The position numbers were made by a program, and so were the translations under genes. Shown piece after piece: positions 1 through 7,232 of a stretch of DNA of 15,841 nt. This DNA is from Granulosicoccaceae bacterium. Lineage in GTDB: Bacteria > Pseudomonadota > Gammaproteobacteria > DAOVJZ01. The notes below the pieces were generated by a model. It had not been told where the DNA came from. It ran no database searches and saw only the letters and a program-made list of their open reading frames with translations. Where the stretch lies: contig DAOVJZ010000010.1 in the NCBI GenBank assembly GCA_030632035.1, positions 1-15,841 on the forward strand, written 5' to 3'. Numbering within the stretch: the first letter of the stretch is position 1; each line of letters starts with the position of its first letter.

Positions 1-266
1 ACCACAGGGGCGCAAATTACCAGATCCCCCAGCAAATTCAACTCCACTTCATCGGGAACCTCTACGGGGAATGACAACACATTGGTCGAACCCTGTTTAT
101 GACGGTATGTCTCGTTTAGTTGCGCACTTTCCTGCTCATCAACAATACGCACCGTCAGAGCTGTATCCTGTTTATCTTCAGGAATGGCCATAGCAACCCA
201 ATCGAAAAAGTCTTGCTCAGAAGGCAAACCAGCATCGGGAACAGCGTATTGTACCTCAACGTCCAT
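1..266 (-). CDS. ybeY: Endoribonuclease YbeY, N-terminal part (cut by window edge)
   Basis: YbeY is a metal-dependent RNase involved in 16S rRNA 3'-end maturation and 70S ribosome quality control. Read on the minus strand from the ATG at 264-266, the frame stays open to base 1 and gives about 88 residues. Family landmarks are an early GLP..DFFDW segment, LNETYRHK, STNVLSFP and LLGDLVIC, in the usual order. The HxxxHxxxxxH zinc site lies beyond the window and cannot be checked. The start is only 5 bp from the stop of the PhoH-like gene and no good Shine-Dalgarno is visible, so translation is probably coupled to that gene. The order miaB-ybeZ-ybeY is the classical gammaproteobacterial one. Confidence 0.93.
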   Translation of the reverse strand, partial: MDVEVQYAVPDAGLPSEQDFFDWVAMAIPEDKQDTALTVRIVDEQESAQLNETYRHKQGSTNVLSFPVEVPDEVELNLLGDLVICAPV

Positions 267-271
267 AAGGG

Positions 272-1240
272 TTATTTATTGTTTTCATGCTTGTCGTATG
301 CGGTCACGATACGTTGCACGAGTGGGTGACGCACAACATCACGCGTTTTCAGGAAAGTAAAACTGATACCTTCAACGTCTTTCAGCACTTCCGAAGTATG
401 ACGCAAACCGGATTGAGTGCCACGCGGCAAATCAACCTGTGTCACATCGCCTGTGATCACGGCCTTTGAGTTAAAGCCAATGCGCGTTAAAAACATTTTC
501 ATTTGTTCATTGGTCGTGTTCTGGGCTTCATCCAGAATGATATAGGCTTCATTCAGTGTGCGACCACGCATGTAAGCCAGTGGTGCGACTTCAATCACAT
601 TGCGTTCCATTAATTTGGTCACACGTTCGAAACCTAATAATTCATACATTGCGTCATACAGTGGTCGTAGATAGGGATCGATTTTTTGTGACAGATCACC
701 CGGCAAAAACCCCAGACGTTCACCCGCCTCTACCGCTGGACGTGTTAACACCAGTCGACGTACTTCTTCTTTTTCCAGTGCTTCTACTGCACACGCCACT
801 GCCAAAAATGTTTTACCGGTACCGGCAGGGCCAATACCAAAATTAATATCATGAGTCAGAATATTTTTTAGATACTGCGCCTGATTGGGACTGCGTGCCT
901 TAACCACGCCCCTGCGTGTACGCAGTGAAACAGTAAAGTCATCTTCCGGTGCTTCACTGGCACCTTCAGCATCTACTTCCTGTAAAAACAAATGCACAGA
1001 AGCAGGTGATAATGCATCCTTTTCACTTTCACTATACAAACCCTGCAATACTTCACCGGCCTGATCGATAGCATGCTGATCACCAACCACCTTAAACGTA
1101 TTGCCTCGATTGTTAATTTCAACACCCAGACGCCGTTCTATCTGACGCAAGTGCTCATCAAACTGACCACACAGATTGGCCAGCCTCTGGTTATCAGCCG
1201 GCTCCAGTTGAAATTCTTTTACTTGTGTTGAAGTATTCAA
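272..1240 (-). CDS. ybeZ: PhoH-like ATPase (YbeZ family)
   Basis: A 322-aa cytoplasmic ATPase of the PhoH family, a partner of YbeY in rRNA metabolism. The Walker A motif GPAGTGKT is at residues 137-144 and Walker B (IILDEAQ) around 235-240. Other family blocks are TRPAVEAGERLGFLPGDLSQK, MRGRTLNEAY and ITGDVTQVDLPRGTQSGL. Residues 10-75 (LEPADNQRL, RRLGVEI) match the KH-like N-terminal part of YbeZ. The start codon is TTG (1238-1240). It gives an N-terminus that aligns with E. coli YbeZ up to LEPADN, but no strong ribosome site precedes it. It lies 18 bp after the miaB stop and 5 bp before ybeY, so one operon is very likely. The C-terminal Lys/Glu-rich tail of some relatives is short here. 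Confidence 0.95.
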   Translation of the reverse strand: MNTSTQVKEFQLEPADNQRLANLCGQFDEHLRQIERRLGVEINNRGNTFKVVGDQHAIDQAGEVLQGLYSESEKDALSPASVHLFLQEVDAEGASEAPEDDFTVSLRTRRGVVKARSPNQAQYLKNILTHDINFGIGPAGTGKTFLAVACAVEALEKEEVRRLVLTRPAVEAGERLGFLPGDLSQKIDPYLRPLYDAMYELLGFERVTKLMERNVIEVAPLAYMRGRTLNEAYIILDEAQNTTNEQMKMFLTRIGFNSKAVITGDVTQVDLPRGTQSGLRHTSEVLKDVEGISFTFLKTRDVVRHPLVQRIVTAYDKHENNK

Positions 1241-1258
1241 ATTAGTTTTGACTTGATG

Positions 1259-2611
1259 TCAGCTCCAGTTAACGACCTTACCTGCATTACCGATTAATTC
1301 ACCACGCAGTGAGTTAGGCAAGGCATCGGTGATTCGCACATCAATAAACTCACCGACCAATGATTTATCACCAGGAAAATTTACAACCCGGCTATTGGCC
1401 GTACGTCCTGCCATTTCATTTTCATCCTTGCGTGATGTCCCTTCCACCAGAATACGTTGTGTTGTACCGACCATACGACGATTAATGCGCGCGGCAAATT
1501 CATTAATCCTTTGTTGCAAGATCTTGAGGCGTTTTTGTTTCATTTCAAGGGGAATGTCATCCACCATATCAGCCGCCGGCGTGCCGGGACGTGCGCTGTA
1601 GATAAAACTGAATGACTGATCAAATTCGATATCATCAATCAAATCCATGGTGGCCTGAAAATCGTCATCTGTTTCATTCGGGAAACCAATAATAAAATCA
1701 GAAGAAATACTGATGTCCGGTCTCGCTTCACGTAAACGACGAATAATGTCTTTGTATTCCTGTGCGGTGTGCTTACGCTTCATCATATCAAGAATACGAT
1801 CCGAACCGCTTTGCACCGGCAAATGCAGGAAGCTGACCAGTTGTGGAACTTCACGATACACATCAATCAGACTATCTGACATTTCGATTGGATGTGATGT
1901 GGTATAACGAATGCGATCAATGCCTTCAATGACTGCAACATAACGAATCAGCAAGGCCAGATCGGCTATATCGCCATCATGCATAACACCACGATAGGCA
2001 TTCACATTCTGACCTAATAAATTAACTTCGCGTACACCCTGTTTTGCCAATGCCACCACTTCGGCAATTACATCATCAAATGGACGACTGATTTCTTCAC
2101 CACGTGTATAAGGTACAACACAGAAAGTACAATACTTGCTACAACCTTCCATTATGGAAACAAAAGCAGATGGACCATCTGCTTTCGGTTCAGGCAGATG
2201 ATCAAATTTTTCAATCTCGGGGAAACTGATATCCACAACCGAATGACGCTGACGCTTCACTTCATTCAGCATTTCGGGCAGACGATGTAAAGTCTGTGGG
2301 CCAAACACGATATCGACATAAGGCGCGCGCTGACGAATGGCCTCACCTTCCTGACTCGCAACACAACCACCGACACCAATCACCACATCGGGACGTGCCT
2401 GCTTGAACTGGCGCCAGACACCAAGCAGCGAGAATACCTTTTCCTGTGCCTTTTCACGAATGGAGCACGTGTTGAGTAACAACACATCGGCTTCTTCCGG
2501 TGTGCTTGCCAGCTCCAGTTGGTGAGATACATTCAACGATTCCAGGATACGTGCAGAATCATATTCATTCATCTGGCAACCAAAGGTTTGTATATAAAGT
2601 TTTCCCGCCAT
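1259..2611 (-). CDS. miaB: tRNA-2-methylthio-N6-dimethylallyladenosine synthase MiaB
   Basis: A radical-SAM methylthiotransferase that turns i6A37 into ms2i6A37 in tRNAs reading UNN codons. The 450-aa product has the three domains in order. The N-terminal MTTase domain carries cluster cysteines C12 (FGCQMNEYDS), C49 (NTCSIREKA) and C83 (GGCVA). The radical-SAM core has C157, C161 and C164 (CSKYCTFC), then LLGQNVN and LPVQSGSD. A C-terminal TRAM domain covers roughly 380-445. I chose the ATG at 2609-2611 because the product then starts MAGKLYIQTFGCQMNEYDS like relatives. An in-frame TTG at 2620 would add only three residues. First gene of the miaB-ybeZ-ybeY operon. A DnaA box lies about 65 bp upstream. 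Confidence 0.96.
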   Translation of the reverse strand: MAGKLYIQTFGCQMNEYDSARILESLNVSHQLELASTPEEADVLLLNTCSIREKAQEKVFSLLGVWRQFKQARPDVVIGVGGCVASQEGEAIRQRAPYVDIVFGPQTLHRLPEMLNEVKRQRHSVVDISFPEIEKFDHLPEPKADGPSAFVSIMEGCSKYCTFCVVPYTRGEEISRPFDDVIAEVVALAKQGVREVNLLGQNVNAYRGVMHDGDIADLALLIRYVAVIEGIDRIRYTTSHPIEMSDSLIDVYREVPQLVSFLHLPVQSGSDRILDMMKRKHTAQEYKDIIRRLREARPDISISSDFIIGFPNETDDDFQATMDLIDDIEFDQSFSFIYSARPGTPAADMVDDIPLEMKQKRLKILQQRINEFAARINRRMVGTTQRILVEGTSRKDENEMAGRTANSRVVNFPGDKSLVGEFIDVRITDALPNSLRGELIGNAGKVVNWS

Positions 2612-2676
2612 GCTCTTCAAGGTTCAACAATGTCAAAAGGGCGCATAAATTACTACTTTTTCAGGAAATTTGCCAC

Positions 2677-2685
2677 TTATCCACA
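2677..2685 (+). promoter_or_regulatory. Perfect consensus DnaA box upstream of miaB
   Basis: TTATCCACA is an exact match to the high-affinity DnaA box. It lies in the 78-bp gap between the amt terminator and the miaB start, where the miaB promoter must be. No second box, AT-rich unwinding region or dnaA/gidA/parA gene is nearby, so this is not an origin. If functional, it would tie miaB operon transcription to DnaA-ATP levels. A single 9-mer in 16 kb can also occur by chance. Confidence 0.4.
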
Positions 2686-2689
2686 GAAT

Positions 2690-2720
2690 AAAAAAGGGGC
2701 AACCTTATGGTTACCCCCTT
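2690..2720 (-). terminator. Intrinsic terminator of the ammonium channel gene
   Basis: Read on the minus strand, a 9-bp stem with one mismatch (GGGGTAACC / GGTTGCCCC) and a 4-nt loop is followed directly by six T residues. It begins about 28 bp after the amt stop codon and separates amt from the miaB operon on the same strand. Confidence 0.85.
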
Positions 2721-2747
2721 ACTAACAACTTGTACTATATAGAGAAA

Positions 2748-3941
2748 TTAGTCGTAACTGGGTTCAGCACTGATCTTATGGATACTTAGATCAGCCCCGT
2801 TATATTCCTCTTCCTGCGTCAAACGGATACCCGTCACTGCCTTGATACCTCCATAGACAAGGAAACCACCACCCAGTGCGATGCTGATACCCATGGTGGT
2901 CCCTATCAACTGTGGCATAAAGGCAACTCCACCCATGCCACCGAGCGCTTCCAGTCCAAAGATGCCAGCGGCCAAACCACCCCATGCACCACACAAACCA
3001 TGCAAAGGCCATACACCCAACACATCATCAATTTTCCATTTGTTCTGTGCCAGTGTGAATGTCCAGACAAACAACGCACCGGCGATACTGCCCGTGACCA
3101 GCGCACCCATTGGATGCATAACATCGGAACCAGCACACACAGCAACCAATCCAGCCAAGGGTCCATTGTGAACAAAACCTGGATCGTTTTTACCGGCGAC
3201 CAGTGCAGCCAGCACACCACCCACCATAGCCATAAGTGAATTCAATGCCACCAGTCCACTTACACCTTCAACCGTTTGTGCAGACATGACGTTAAAACCA
3301 AACCAGCCTACCGTCAAAATCCATGCACCTAATGCAAGGAATGGAATACTTGATGGTGGATGTGCATATACTTCACCATTTTTTCCATAACGCCCATGAC
3401 GCGCACCGAGTAATAACACAGCCGCTAAACCAATCCAGCCACCAACTGCATGCACAACAACCGAGCCGGCAAAATCATGGAAACCAAACCCAAAGGTTTT
3501 TTCCAGCCATCCTTGAAAACCAAAATTACCGTTCCAGATAATGCCTTCAAAAAATGGATAAACGACTGCAACTATCAAGGCGCTGGCTATTAGCTGCGGT
3601 AGAAATTTTGCACGCTCGGCAATACCGCCCGAGATGATAGCCGGAATTGCAGCTGCAAAAGTTAACAGGAAAAAGAATTTAACCAGTTCATAACCGTTCT
3701 TTTCAGAAAGTGTTTGCGCACCTGACATAAAATCAATGCCGTAAGCAACGCCATAGCCAATAAAGAAATAGGCAATAGTTGAAATAGAAAAGTCAGTGAT
3801 GATTTTAACCAGTGCATTGACCTGATTTTTTTTACGTACAGTACCTACTTCCAGAAAGGCAAAACCTGAATGCATAGCCAGCACCATAATGGCACCAAGT
3901 AGAATAAACAGAACATCACTGCCTGCCTTGAATGTTTCCAT
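2748..3941 (-). CDS. amtB: Ammonium channel/transporter, Amt family
   Basis: A 397-aa inner-membrane protein of the Amt/Mep/Rh family that conducts ammonia/ammonium. About eleven hydrophobic helices can be followed from residue 8 to 370. The twin-histidine pore is present: H164 in the FAGSVVVHAVGG block and H314 in WPLHGLCGAWGG. The structural aspartate D156 precedes the first block. The cytoplasmic tail (GIRLTQEEEYNGADLSIH) matches the region that docks PII proteins. The ATG at 3939-3941 is favoured over an upstream in-frame ATG at 4028: it has GGAG 7 nt upstream and starts at the expected first helix, and the longer frame would run through the putative sigma-54 promoter. No signal peptide or glnK is adjacent. 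It is transcribed alone, with a terminator on each side. Confidence 0.95.
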   Translation of the reverse strand: METFKAGSDVLFILLGAIMVLAMHSGFAFLEVGTVRKKNQVNALVKIITDFSISTIAYFFIGYGVAYGIDFMSGAQTLSEKNGYELVKFFFLLTFAAAIPAIISGGIAERAKFLPQLIASALIVAVVYPFFEGIIWNGNFGFQGWLEKTFGFGFHDFAGSVVVHAVGGWIGLAAVLLLGARHGRYGKNGEVYAHPPSSIPFLALGAWILTVGWFGFNVMSAQTVEGVSGLVALNSLMAMVGGVLAALVAGKNDPGFVHNGPLAGLVAVCAGSDVMHPMGALVTGSIAGALFVWTFTLAQNKWKIDDVLGVWPLHGLCGAWGGLAAGIFGLEALGGMGGVAFMPQLIGTTMGISIALGGGFLVYGGIKAVTGIRLTQEEEYNGADLSIHKISAEPSYD

Positions 3942-3988
3942 AATGTCTCTCCAGATAAATTCAAATGAACGATTCTGGAGCAGATAAT

Positions 3989-4002
3989 GCAAGAACCGTT
4001 CC
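3989..4002 (-). promoter_or_regulatory. Sigma-54-type promoter of the ammonium channel gene
   Basis: On the minus strand AGGAACGGTTCTTGCA matches the RpoN consensus TGGCACG-N4-TTGC(A/T). The -24 GG (4001-4002) and the -12 GC (3989-3990) have the required 10-nt interval, and two consensus bases of the -24 block are changed. Transcription would begin near 3977, leaving about 35 nt before the ATG at 3941. Amt genes are commonly under RpoN/NtrC nitrogen control, which fits. Confidence 0.65.
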
Positions 4003-4046
4003 TGATTAATGGATTTACCTGAAATCAATACGTTATGTGATAATTT

Positions 4047-4085
4047 GGTGCGTTCTGGATTAAAAAACGCATTGGAATAGTGCGT
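4047..4085. promoter_or_regulatory. Possible NtrC-type enhancer sites upstream of amt
   Basis: A perfect inverted repeat ACGCA-N9-TGCGT lies at 4067-4085 and a GGTGCG half-site at 4047-4052. They sit roughly 70 to 105 bp upstream of the predicted sigma-54 start. They resemble the NtrC operator TGCACC-N5-GGTGCA in the GCAC/TGC positions only, so the match is partial. The location suits an activator of the sigma-54 promoter. Confidence 0.35.
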
Positions 4086-4091
4086 GGCAAT

Positions 4092-4119
4092 AAAAAAGGC
4101 ACCAATCTGGTGCCTTTTT
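4092..4119 (-). terminator. Intrinsic terminator of the chemoreceptor gene
   Basis: A perfect 7-bp stem GGCACCA / TGGTGCC with a 3-nt loop is flanked by A6 on one side and T5 on the other. It can therefore end transcription from either strand. It lies about 25 bp after the chemoreceptor stop and insulates amt from read-through. Confidence 0.9.
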
Positions 4120-4143
4120 GCTAGTTATGAAATATGTACAGAA

Positions 4144-5715
4144 TCAGTGCAGCTTATGCCGCGATGTCAGTTCATGTAAACGTAATGACATCTGAGCCAG
4201 TTCTTCACCACTAGCCGACATGGCCTTCACACTATCAGAGGCCTGATTGGCAACCTGACTGATATTAACAATATTTTTATTAATATCTTCTGCCACTGCA
4301 CCCTGTTCTTCTGCTGCACTCGCAATCTGGGCATTCATGGTATTAATCATGGCAACTGCCCCGGCAATCATGGCCAGAGACTCTACCGCATTTTCCACCA
4401 GCTCCTCACTCTTATCCGACTGTTCTCTGCCTTTTTCCATGGCAGTCACTGCATTACTTGCACCATCCTGCAACCGTTCAATCATTCCCTGAATTTCCTG
4501 TGTTGATTCCTGGGTACGACTGGCCAGTGTACGCACTTCATCTGCCACGACAGCAAACCCGCGTCCCTGTTCGCCCGCACGTGCCGCTTCAATAGCCGCG
4601 TTTAAGGCGAGCAAGTTAGTTTGTTCGGCGATTCCACGAATCACATCCAGTACCGAACCAATCGCCTCACTGTCTGCCGCCAATGTAGCAACCGTACTAC
4701 TGCTGCTTTGTATTTGATCAGACAATGCTGACATGGCACCCATGGCTTCAGTCACAACCACCTTGCCCTTATCGGCTTCGGCATCTGCTTCATGTGCAGA
4801 TTCGGCTGCACTGGATGCACTCTTGGCAATCTCTTGTACTGTTGCCATCATTTCGTTCATCGCGGTGGCAACCTGATCAATATCGCCATGCTGTTGTTGT
4901 ATTCCCTGACTGGTTTGTTCCATTAACAAGGAGGCCTGTTCAGATGCAGGGATAAGACGTTCTGTATAGTTGTTTGAAGAAATAATAAACCCTCTGGCGC
5001 GTGCTTCCAGCATTTTGATCGCCAATACGGGTTTCCATATTCTGTATGTTGAACCCAGATAAATGTATTGCATGAGGGCGTTATCTACGATTCTCATGCC
5101 TTCTCTTTCTGCTACCTGAACCTTACGACCAGCCAGAAGACTCAATCCATAAGTAGTGGCAACTGTAATCACAAAGGCACTGGCGACTTTGAGTATGCTC
5201 ACTCCATCAAGCAGTGCCAATACCGCCAATACCACCATGACTGTAGTAATACCTGCCACCATCTGGGTAAGAATAGGTAAATCAAATCGGGTATCGATAG
5301 CAGGCTTGCCTGCATTGATGCGTTGGTATGTTTTTTCTGCGCGCTTGACTACTTCAGGATCTGCCTTTGTCCGTATTGATTCATAACCGGTAACCTTGCC
5401 ATTCTCGAACATGGGACTGACATAGGCATCCACCCAATAGTAATCACCATTTTTGCAACGGTTCTTGACGGTACCCATCCATGGTTCACCGGCCTTTAAC
5501 GTATTCCACATATCCTCAAATGCCGCTGGCGGCATATCAGGATGGCGTACTATATTATGGTTCTTGCCAATAAGTTCATCTTCAGTAAAACCACTGATCT
5601 TGGTAAACGTTTCATTGACGCGGGTAATGATCCCTTTGGCATCAGTCGCAGAAATAATGTAATCATTATCTGCTAATTTAGCTTCGTTATCGGTAACTGG
5701 TAGATTCTGTTTCAT
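4144..5715 (-). CDS. PAS-domain methyl-accepting chemotaxis protein, Aer-like
   Basis: A 523-aa receptor that probably senses redox or oxygen through a cytoplasmic N-terminal PAS domain, as E. coli Aer does with FAD. PAS spans about residues 15-120 and contains the Aer-type block NIVRHPDMPPAAFEDMW, then GTVKNRCKNGDYYWV. A hydrophobic hairpin at roughly 150-195 anchors it in the inner membrane, with no periplasmic domain of note. The signalling domain carries the conserved hairpin tip at 362-397 (EQTNLLALNAAIEAARAGEQ), which binds CheA/CheW. No obvious HAMP or C-terminal CheR-tethering pentapeptide is seen. The start at 5715 (MKQNLPVTD) matches the usual Aer N-terminus; in-frame ATGs at 5742 and 5826 would add unrelated residues. 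A sigma-28-like promoter lies upstream. Whether FAD or another cofactor is bound cannot be told from sequence. Confidence 0.92.
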   Translation of the reverse strand: MKQNLPVTDNEAKLADNDYIISATDAKGIITRVNETFTKISGFTEDELIGKNHNIVRHPDMPPAAFEDMWNTLKAGEPWMGTVKNRCKNGDYYWVDAYVSPMFENGKVTGYESIRTKADPEVVKRAEKTYQRINAGKPAIDTRFDLPILTQMVAGITTVMVVLAVLALLDGVSILKVASAFVITVATTYGLSLLAGRKVQVAEREGMRIVDNALMQYIYLGSTYRIWKPVLAIKMLEARARGFIISSNNYTERLIPASEQASLLMEQTSQGIQQQHGDIDQVATAMNEMMATVQEIAKSASSAAESAHEADAEADKGKVVVTEAMGAMSALSDQIQSSSSTVATLAADSEAIGSVLDVIRGIAEQTNLLALNAAIEAARAGEQGRGFAVVADEVRTLASRTQESTQEIQGMIERLQDGASNAVTAMEKGREQSDKSEELVENAVESLAMIAGAVAMINTMNAQIASAAEEQGAVAEDINKNIVNISQVANQASDSVKAMSASGEELAQMSLRLHELTSRHKLH

Positions 5716-6095
5716 TGACTTCTTATCCCCAAAATTTTTCATTTCACAGTAACGGGTAATTCGATGGAGTAAAATTCCTTGAATTTTGAATTGCTCCATT
5801 CCCCAATCTGTTTCCAGACTATGCAATTACCTGAATACCGCCCTAAAAATCTGGCATTTGCACTGATATATGGCGGCAAATCTGGCCAAAACTTAAGAAA
5901 ACTGGACTTGCCGTCAATAAGTGAAAGCCATGCACAAAAGTATGTCTCCATAAGCAGGTATCCCTATGATTAACAAGGTCAAATCAAATCAGGCTGATTA
6001 TAAAATCCCGTTTACAGACAGGCTTGCCAGCTTCTGTGAAACCCATGATAATCAAAAGGTAGACTTTTATTGGCTCCAAGAAGAGGATTATCACC
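5716..6095. other. 380-bp divergent intergenic region with marginal small ORFs
   Basis: This region separates the minus-strand chemoreceptor from the plus-strand MIP18 gene. Besides a sigma-28-like promoter (5870-5896) it holds two marginal ORFs. A 70-codon minus-strand frame (5739-5951) is rich in aromatic residues and ends 23 bp before the receptor start. A 52-codon plus-strand frame (5966-6124) overlaps the MIP18 start out of frame. Their starts diverge only 14 bp apart, neither resembles a known family, and the first overlaps the putative promoter. I therefore do not call either as a gene. The MIP18 promoter is presumably here; a TATAAA at about 5999-6004 is a possible -10 without a convincing -35. 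Confidence 0.4.
5870..5896 (-). promoter_or_regulatory. Sigma-28 (FliA)-type promoter of the chemoreceptor gene
   Basis: On the minus strand TTAAGTTT (5889-5896), an exact 11-nt spacer and GCCGCCAT (5870-5877) match the FliA consensus TAAAGTTT-N11-GCCGATAA at 7/8 and 5/8 positions, including the key GCCG. Transcription would start near 5862, about 145 nt before the receptor ATG, which is a long leader. Class-3 flagellar control is usual for chemoreceptor genes. Confidence 0.5.
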
Positions 6096-6350
6096 ATGTC
6101 CCTGACCACAGAAAATATATATGACAGCCTCAGAAAAGTGATGGATCCTGAGCTTGACCACAACGTAGTTGAGCTGGGATTGATTCAGGATGTAGAAATC
6201 GATGAGGGTGAAGTCTATATCGATCTCCAGTTAACCAGCCCTCACTGTCCTTTTGCCAATGAAATCATTCAACGCGTTACTAAAGCTGTGATGAGTGTTG
6301 ATGGTGTTAAGGATGTCTCGATTGAATGTCCATGTCAGGGCGACGACTAG
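6096..6350 (+). CDS. MIP18/DUF59-family Fe-S cluster maturation protein
   Basis: An 84-aa single-domain protein of the MIP18 (DUF59) family, which includes SufT, PaaD and the N-terminal domain of many Mrp/ApbC carriers. Members assist Fe-S cluster assembly or delivery. Seen here: the opening helix with KVMDPEL (15-20), VVELGLI (24-30), and LTSPHCPFANEI (46-57) with the family cysteine at C51. The length is near the minimum for the fold. The C-terminus ends ECPCQGDD, giving an extra C78-x-C80 pair absent from many relatives. AAGAGG about 9 nt before the ATG is a good ribosome site. No suf or isc genes are nearby, so the client is unknown. The gene seems to stand alone, with 135 bp before the next reading frame. 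Confidence 0.85.
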   Translation: MSLTTENIYDSLRKVMDPELDHNVVELGLIQDVEIDEGEVYIDLQLTSPHCPFANEIIQRVTKAVMSVDGVKDVSIECPCQGDD

Positions 6351-6485
6351 ATTACTTTCAGCAACTTTCTGAACCCAAAAACCTTAGTTATATTACTGTC
6401 TTAAACCCATTCCCCCAATAAGTCTGTATTAATATCTCGCCAGATTTACCGTAACCTAGTACATGGATACACTACTGGAACAGAT

Positions 6486-7085
6486 ATGATTAATGATCCC
6501 GTTATACTCGTTGTAGATGATGATGCTCTGGTACTTGAAGCATTAGGTATTGGCCTGCGTGCGGCTGGTTATCGAGTATCAATGGCTATTTCTGGTAAAG
6601 AGGCCATAGAAAGCTGTCGTAGCAAAAACAAACCGGATCTGGCAATTCTGGATATTAATATGCCGGACATGTCGGGTATTGAAGTCGCTAACCAGATTAA
6701 GGAGATGAATATTCCTTTCCTGTTTTTGTCTGCCTCCAATGACAAGGATATTGTTAAGCAGGCGGTTGCTGCTGGTGCACTGGGTTATATGGTTAAACCC
6801 TTTGGTGCACAACAGATTGTGCCGGCCATTGAAGCCGCGCTGGAACGGGCACATGATATTCAGAAACTGAAGGATGGTGAAAACCACCTTAACAAGGCAC
6901 TGGCCTCAGGGCGTGAAACCAGTGTTGCAGTTGGATTGATTATGGAACGTTTCCGTTTAGGCGAAGAAGAAGCATTTGAAATTTTGCGTACCAGTGCGCG
7001 TAATCAACGTTGTTCGATTGGTGAAATGGCGAATGAAATTGTTTCTTCAATCATGTCAATCAATAGATTGGTAAAACGCGCATAG
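6486..7085 (+). CDS. Response regulator with REC and ANTAR RNA-binding domains
   Basis: A 199-aa regulator. The REC domain (about 5-122) has the acidic pocket D11-D13, phospho-acceptor D56 (AILDINMPD), S82 and K104 (VKPF), so it should be phosphorylated. A linker helix (123-140) leads to an ANTAR domain (about 141-199) with the conserved pattern A148, G150, M153, R155, A163-F164, L167-R168 and A171, then A182. ANTAR proteins such as NasT and AmiR bind tandem hexaloop hairpins in nascent mRNA and prevent termination, often in nitrogen-assimilation genes. No histidine kinase gene is adjacent. The next gene encodes a lone PAS domain, a possible upstream input. A weak GGA 6 nt before the ATG is the only ribosome site. 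Confidence 0.92.
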   Translation: MINDPVILVVDDDALVLEALGIGLRAAGYRVSMAISGKEAIESCRSKNKPDLAILDINMPDMSGIEVANQIKEMNIPFLFLSASNDKDIVKQAVAAGALGYMVKPFGAQQIVPAIEAALERAHDIQKLKDGENHLNKALASGRETSVAVGLIMERFRLGEEEAFEILRTSARNQRCSIGEMANEIVSSIMSINRLVKRA

Positions 7086-7107
7086 TAAATGATATATTAA
7101 ACCATCC

Positions 7108-7147
7108 GTGACAAGTGCCAAAACCCCGCACCCTGTCACTTTAATTT
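7108..7147 (+). terminator. Hairpin after the REC-ANTAR gene, possible terminator
   Basis: GTGACA/TGTCAC (7108-7113/7134-7139) encloses a second stem GTGC/GCAC (7115-7118/7128-7131) with a C-rich loop. TTTAATTT follows. The stem is convincing but the T tract is interrupted, so it could also be a partial terminator or an RNA element between the regulator and the PAS gene. The loop does not fit the ANTAR-target hexaloop pattern. Confidence 0.4.
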
Positions 7148-7232
7148 CCTTGTAAATCAAGTTTGGCCGAACCCCCGCCTCTTTGTAAAAACAGGTTGTT
7201 GTTATTTATTTTTAACAAAGCGGAGTTAATTT

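Noticed and set aside
3942..4028. N-terminal extension of the ammonium channel to the ATG at 4028
   Set aside because: It would run through the putative sigma-54 promoter and has no ribosome site; the ATG at 3941 has GGAG and the normal family N-terminus.
5966..6124. 52-codon plus-strand ORF overlapping the MIP18 start
   Set aside because: Out-of-frame overlap of 29 bp with a well-supported gene and no recognisable family; kept only as a note in the intergenic entry.
7086..7232. ANTAR target RNA (tandem hexaloop hairpins) between the REC-ANTAR and PAS genes
   Set aside because: Hairpins exist but the loops are 8-9 nt and lack the A1/G4 hexaloop pattern; the second stem is only A/T pairs.
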